Positions 60,712-64,000 of a stretch of DNA of 64,000 nucleotides are shown piece by piece. The stretch spans positions 868,001-932,000 of the forward strand of contig NZ_JAODVR010000001.1 in NCBI RefSeq assembly GCF_025399835.1, written 5' to 3'. Numbering within the stretch: the first letter of the stretch is position 1; each line of letters opens with the position of its first letter. The notes below the pieces were generated by a model. That model worked only from the letters and a program-made list of their open reading frames with translations, did not search any database and was not told the origin of the DNA. The stretch comes from Haloarchaeobius sp. HME9146 (GTDB lineage Archaea; Halobacteriota; Halobacteria; Halobacteriales; Natrialbaceae). The position numbers were made by a program, and so were the translations under genes.

Positions 60712-62898
60712 ATGGGTAGACGAAAGAAGATCGTCGAACAGTGCGAACGGCTGATGGACAACCCGGAGCACATCCGGAACATCGCCATCGCCGCGCACGT
60801 CGACCACGGTAAGACGACACTCACAGACAACCTGCTCGCCGGGACGGGCATGATCGCCGACGAAGGTGAGGCGACCAAGCTCATGATGGACACGGAAGAG
60901 GACGAGCAGGAACGTGGGATCACCATCGACGCGGCGAACGTGTCGATGACCCACGAAGTGGACGACCAGAACCACCTCATCAACCTCATCGACACGCCGG
61001 GCCACGTCGACTTCGGTGGCGACGTGACGCGTGCGATGCGTGCAGTCGACGGTGCACTCGTCGTCGTGGACGCAGTCGAGGGAGCCATGCCGCAGACGGA
61101 GACCGTCGTTCGGCAGGCACTCCGTGAGGGTGTGAAGCCGGCCCTGTTCATCAACAAGGTCGACCGCCTCATCTCGGAGCTGCAGGAAGGCCCCGAGGAG
61201 ATGCAGAAGCGTCTCCAGAAGGTCATCGGTAACGTCAACGAGCTCATCCGCGGGATGACCGAGGACATGGACGACGTCGACGACTGGACCGTCTCCGTCC
61301 AGGACGGAACCGTCGCGTTCGGGTCCGCCCTGTACATGTGGGGCGTCTCCGTCAACTCCATGCAGCGGACCGGTCTCGACTTCGGCGACATCATCGACCT
61401 GGAGCGCGCCGGCAAGCGCAAGGAGCTCCACGAGAAGACGCCGCTCTCGAACGTCGTGCTCGACATGGTCGTCGAGCACTTCCCGGACCCCATCGAGGCA
61501 CAGCCCCGTCGTATCCCGCGCATCTGGCGCGGTGACGACGAGCTCGACGTCGCCGAGCAGATGCGTCTGGTCGACGACGACGGCGAGGTCGTCTTCATGT
61601 GTACCGACATCCACATGGACCCCCACGCTGGCGAGGTCGCGACCGGTCGCGTCTTCTCCGGCACGATGGAGAAGGGACAGGACCTCTACGTCTCCGGGAC
61701 CGCGGGCACGAACCGCCTGCAGTCCGTTGGCCTGTTCATGGGTGGCGAGCGCGAGGAAGTGGACCACGTCCCTGCAGGGAACATCGCAGCCGTCACGGGC
61801 CTCAAGGACGCCATCGCCGGATCCACCGTCTCCTCCATCGAGATGACGCCGTTCGAGTCCATCGAACACATCTCGGAGCCGGTCATCACGAAGTCCGTCG
61901 AGGCGAAGAACATGGACGACCTGCCGAAGCTCATCGAGACGCTCCGCCAGGTCTCCAAGGAGGACCCGACCATCCAGATCACGATCAACGAGGACACGGG
62001 CGAGCACCTCATCTCCGGGCAGGGCGAGCTCCACCTCGAGGTCATCACCCAGCGCATCGAGCGCAACCAGGGCATCCCAGTCATCACCGGTGAGCCGATC
62101 GTCGTCTACCGCGAGGCACCGCGCGCGGAGACCGGCGAGGTCGAGGGTATCTCCCCGAACCGCCACAACCGGTTCTACATGACCCTCGAGCCGATGGACG
62201 AGGACATCGTCGAGAAGATCCGCATGGGCGAGGTCTCCATGGACATGCCCGAACTGGAACGCCGTGAGGCCTTCCAGGAGGCCGGCATGGACAAGGACAC
62301 CTCCCAGAACGTCGAGCACATCTTCGGGACGAACGTCCTCATCGACGACACGAAGGGTATCCAGCACCTCAACGAGACGATGGAACTCGTCATCGAGGGC
62401 CTCGAAGAGGCGCTCGCCGACGGTCCGCTCGCTGCCGAGCCCGTCCAGGGTGCGCTCCTTCGCCTGAAGGACGCCCGACTCCACGAGGACACCATCCACC
62501 GTGGTCCGGCGCAGGTCATCCCTGCGGTCCGTGAGGCCGTCCACCGGTCGCTCATCCACGCGGGTGTCGCGCTGATGGAGCCGATGCAGGACGTCCGCCT
62601 CGACGTGCCGAACGAGCACATGGGTGCGGCGTCCGGCGAGATCCAGGGTCGCCGTGGCCGCGTCGACGACATGTACCAGGAGGGTGACCTCATGGTCGTC
62701 GAGGGTATCGCGCCCGTCGACGAGATGATCGGCTTCTCCTCCGACATCCGCAGCGCGACCGAGGGTCGTGCGTCGTGGAACACGGAGAACGCTGGCTTCG
62801 AGTTCATGTCCGACAGTCTCCAGAAAGAGAAGATCATGGAGATCCGCGAGCGCAAGGGAATGAAGCTCGAACTCCCCGAAGGCGCAGACTACCTGTAA
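60712..62898 (+). CDS. fusA: elongation factor EF-2
   Basis: A 728-residue translocase from the ATG at 60712 ([20 protein letters not shown]). GTPase motifs: G1 [10 protein letters not shown]2 GITIDAA, G3 DTPGHVDF, G4 NKVD. Domain IV contains the diphthamide site in [20 protein letters not shown], where the His is modified. Archaeal EF-2 drives tRNA-mRNA translocation on the ribosome. TATA-like actttta (60681-60687) lies about 28 bases upstream, so the mRNA is leaderless. A longer frame reaching 59965 is non-coding shadow. Confidence 0.97.
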   Translation: MGRRKKIVEQCERLMDNPEHIRNIAIAAHVDHGKTTLTDNLLAGTGMIADEGEATKLMMDTEEDEQERGITIDAANVSMTHEVDDQNHLINLIDTPGHVDFGGDVTRAMRAVDGALVVVDAVEGAMPQTETVVRQALREGVKPALFINKVDRLISELQEGPEEMQKRLQKVIGNVNELIRGMTEDMDDVDDWTVSVQDGTVAFGSALYMWGVSVNSMQRTGLDFGDIIDLERAGKRKELHEKTPLSNVVLDMVVEHFPDPIEAQPRRIPRIWRGDDELDVAEQMRLVDDDGEVVFMCTDIHMDPHAGEVATGRVFSGTMEKGQDLYVSGTAGTNRLQSVGLFMGGEREEVDHVPAGNIAAVTGLKDAIAGSTVSSIEMTPFESIEHISEPVITKSVEAKNMDDLPKLIETLRQVSKEDPTIQITINEDTGEHLISGQGELHLEVITQRIERNQGIPVITGEPIVVYREAPRAETGEVEGISPNRHNRFYMTLEPMDEDIVEKIRMGEVSMDMPELERREAFQEAGMDKDTSQNVEHIFGTNVLIDDTKGIQHLNETMELVIEGLEEALADGPLAAEPVQGALLRLKDARLHEDTIHRGPAQVIPAVREAVHRSLIHAGVALMEPMQDVRLDVPNEHMGAASGEIQGRRGRVDDMYQEGDLMVVEGIAPVDEMIGFSSDIRSATEGRASWNTENAGFEFMSDSLQKEKIMEIRERKGMKLELPEGADYL

Positions 62899-63018
62899 CT
62901 CGGTTCTCTCCCTCTTTCGTTCTCGACCCCGCCCAGCGGCGCGTCTGTTGGTTGAACTGAGTGTATGATTCGTTATCAGGAAGGTTTATTCTATCCGACG
63001 AGACATACGGAATGTAAC

Positions 63019-63354
63019 GTGCCTGCAGGCTGCCCCCACTGTGGTCGTCAGCTCATCCCGGTCGGCGTCCACACGACGGTCATCTCGCCACCAGTCGCCG
63101 CCTCGGCCGGCGATGGAAGCGATGTCGAGTCAGCGGCGATGGCCGGTCCAGCGGGCGAACGCGAGGAACTGCGCCGGACGGTGGCCGAACTCACGGAACG
63201 GACCATCGTCATCAGGGCAGTCGCGCTCCGCCCTGACGACCCGGAGCCGGTCGTCGCGGAGTGGTGTCCCGAGGAGTCGTGCACCGGGCAGCAGGAGGCG
63301 AGGGACGCGGTCGGGGCCCACCTCGACCGGCTGGCCCAGACGTACCGGGAGTGA
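63019..63354 (+). CDS. small protein with CxxC motifs
   Basis: A 111-residue protein; the GTG at 63019 (M-PAGCPHCGRQLIPVG) fits a TATA-like gtttatt (62984-62990) about 30 bases upstream. The ATG at 62965 would lie before this promoter. A CPHC knuckle near the start and a CPEESC near residue 80 could bind one zinc. Between them is an acidic helix. Family not recognised. Confidence 0.6.
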   Translation: MPAGCPHCGRQLIPVGVHTTVISPPVAASAGDGSDVESAAMAGPAGEREELRRTVAELTERTIVIRAVALRPDDPEPVVAEWCPEESCTGQQEARDAVGAHLDRLAQTYRE

Positions 63355-63364
63355 TGTTCTCCGC

Positions 63365-63583
63365 TCAGAACGGCAGGTAGCGGTCGTACAGGTCGTCGAT
63401 ACGGTCGTTGATCTTCGTGCCGTCCTGTGACCCCCACGGATAGCGCGAGAAGTAGAACCCACAGGCGACGAGGATGGCGAGCGTCGAGGCCAGCTGTGGC
63501 GCGACGTAGCTTCCGAGGAACAGGATGACGAACGCGAGCACGCCCGCCACGAGGACGTCGAACAGTTGCCGTGCGATGGACAT
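63365..63583 (-). CDS. small two-helix membrane protein
   Basis: A 72-residue protein with hydrophobic segments at about 8-27 (FDVLVAGVLAFVILFLGSYV) and 30-46 (QLASTLAILVACGFYFS) followed by a charged tail (DGTKINDRIDDLYDRYLPF). It lies convergent with the preceding gene, 10 bases between stops. No function is recognisable. Confidence 0.65.
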   Translation of the reverse strand: MSIARQLFDVLVAGVLAFVILFLGSYVAPQLASTLAILVACGFYFSRYPWGSQDGTKINDRIDDLYDRYLPF

Positions 63584-63779
63584 ACCGAAGGATTCGGTCG
63601 GGCGGCAAAGAAGTCACCGAAGGTGAAACCAGTCGCCGACGGCGAAACGAGTCGCCCGATGCGAAAGTACTCACCGAAGGAGAGGAGAGTTTTGCGAGTG
63701 GCTGAAGGCTTATATCGCTCAGGCAGGTCAGACCTACGTATGGACCGACGACGCGCCGTGTTCTTCGCGGGTGATTTCG

Positions 63780-64000
63780 ATGGCGACTGACGTCTCCGAG
63801 ACGCGGCGAGCGTACACAGTCCGGCTGGAACTCGTCGACGAGCCGGGCGAACTGTTGCGCGCGCTGCGTCCCATCGCGGACAACGGAGGGAACCTCCTCT
63901 CTATCTTCCACGAACGGGGGAACCTCACACCGCGGGGGAACATCCCGGTCGAGGTCGACCTGGAGTGTACGCCGAGTCGCTTCGACGACGTCGTCAACGG
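63780..64000 (+). CDS. ACT-domain (amino-acid-binding) protein, 5' part
   Basis: From the ATG at 63780 the frame is open to the window edge (73 codons). Residues 8-30 (RRAYTVRLELVDEPGELLRA) have the ACT strand-helix pattern with the ligand-binding DEPGELL turn, followed by NGGNLLSIFHERGN. Haloarchaea often place such a gene before homoserine dehydrogenase; the next gene is outside the window. It is likely an amino-acid-sensing regulator. Confidence 0.75.
   Translation, partial: MATDVSETRRAYTVRLELVDEPGELLRALRPIADNGGNLLSIFHERGNLTPRGNIPVEVDLECTPSRFDDVVN

Overview
The window is chromosomal DNA of a haloarchaeon (class Halobacteria; genus not resolvable by eye). The evidence is the strongly acidic proteome, GC-rich codon third positions, leaderless TATA-type promoters, Tat lipoproteins, archaeal RNA polymerase (H, B'', B', A', A''), NusA-like protein, S12/S7/L10e, EF-2, CetZ and Bat-type regulators.

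Region 1 (1 to about 13.4 kb) is an integrated virus-like element. A tightly packed plus-strand operon (340-5765) has the layout of the structural genes of tailless icosahedral membrane viruses of the SH1/HHIV-2 (alphasphaerolipovirus) type: two adjacent capsid-like proteins, a fibre-like repeat protein, several one-helix membrane proteins and a beta-helix protein. It is followed by AT-rich cargo: a short tyrosine recombinase, two orphan genes with operator-like palindromes, and a three-gene minus-strand operon (10880-8772). The middle gene of that operon looks like a DUF4297/Cap4-type PD-(D/E)XK nuclease, which makes it a candidate undescribed defence system. Two winged-helix repressors, a highly structured leader RNA, two zinc-ribbon proteins and a second full-length integrase close the element. 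A 14-bp direct repeat lies just behind that integrase.

Region 2 (13.4-20.7 kb) holds two sensor histidine kinases, tRNA-Phe and a small decayed element bounded by a second, interrupted copy of the tRNA-Phe 3' half. Region 3 (20.7-25.7 kb) has five CspA-type cold-shock genes interspersed with membrane proteins, a glycosyltransferase and an MscS channel. Region 4 (26-39 kb) is ordinary core genome: L10e, a RimK-like ATP-grasp enzyme, Hsp20, type II GAPDH, an aminopeptidase, a zinc-finger protein, three methyltransferases, a HerA-like ATPase and an orphan family-5 solute-binding lipoprotein. A 1003-residue Bat-type regulator follows (39.1-42.1 kb). Two near-identical tRNA-Asp loci then flank a sixth cspA and a PD-(D/E)XK gene.

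Region 5 (43.9-62.9 kb) is the information-processing cluster rpoH-rpoB2-rpoB1-rpoA1-rpoA2-nusA, cetZ, rps12-rps7 and EF-2. A biotin ECF transporter (bioY-bioM-bioN) with a BirA-like operator, a serpin lipoprotein, a DUF5781-like HExxH protein and another lipoprotein lie between rps7 and EF-2. The right edge cuts an ACT-domain gene. A dispersed intergenic repeat occurs three times (31.3, 35.4 and 55.0 kb), and palindromes built on tRNA T-arm sequence accompany the tRNA genes.
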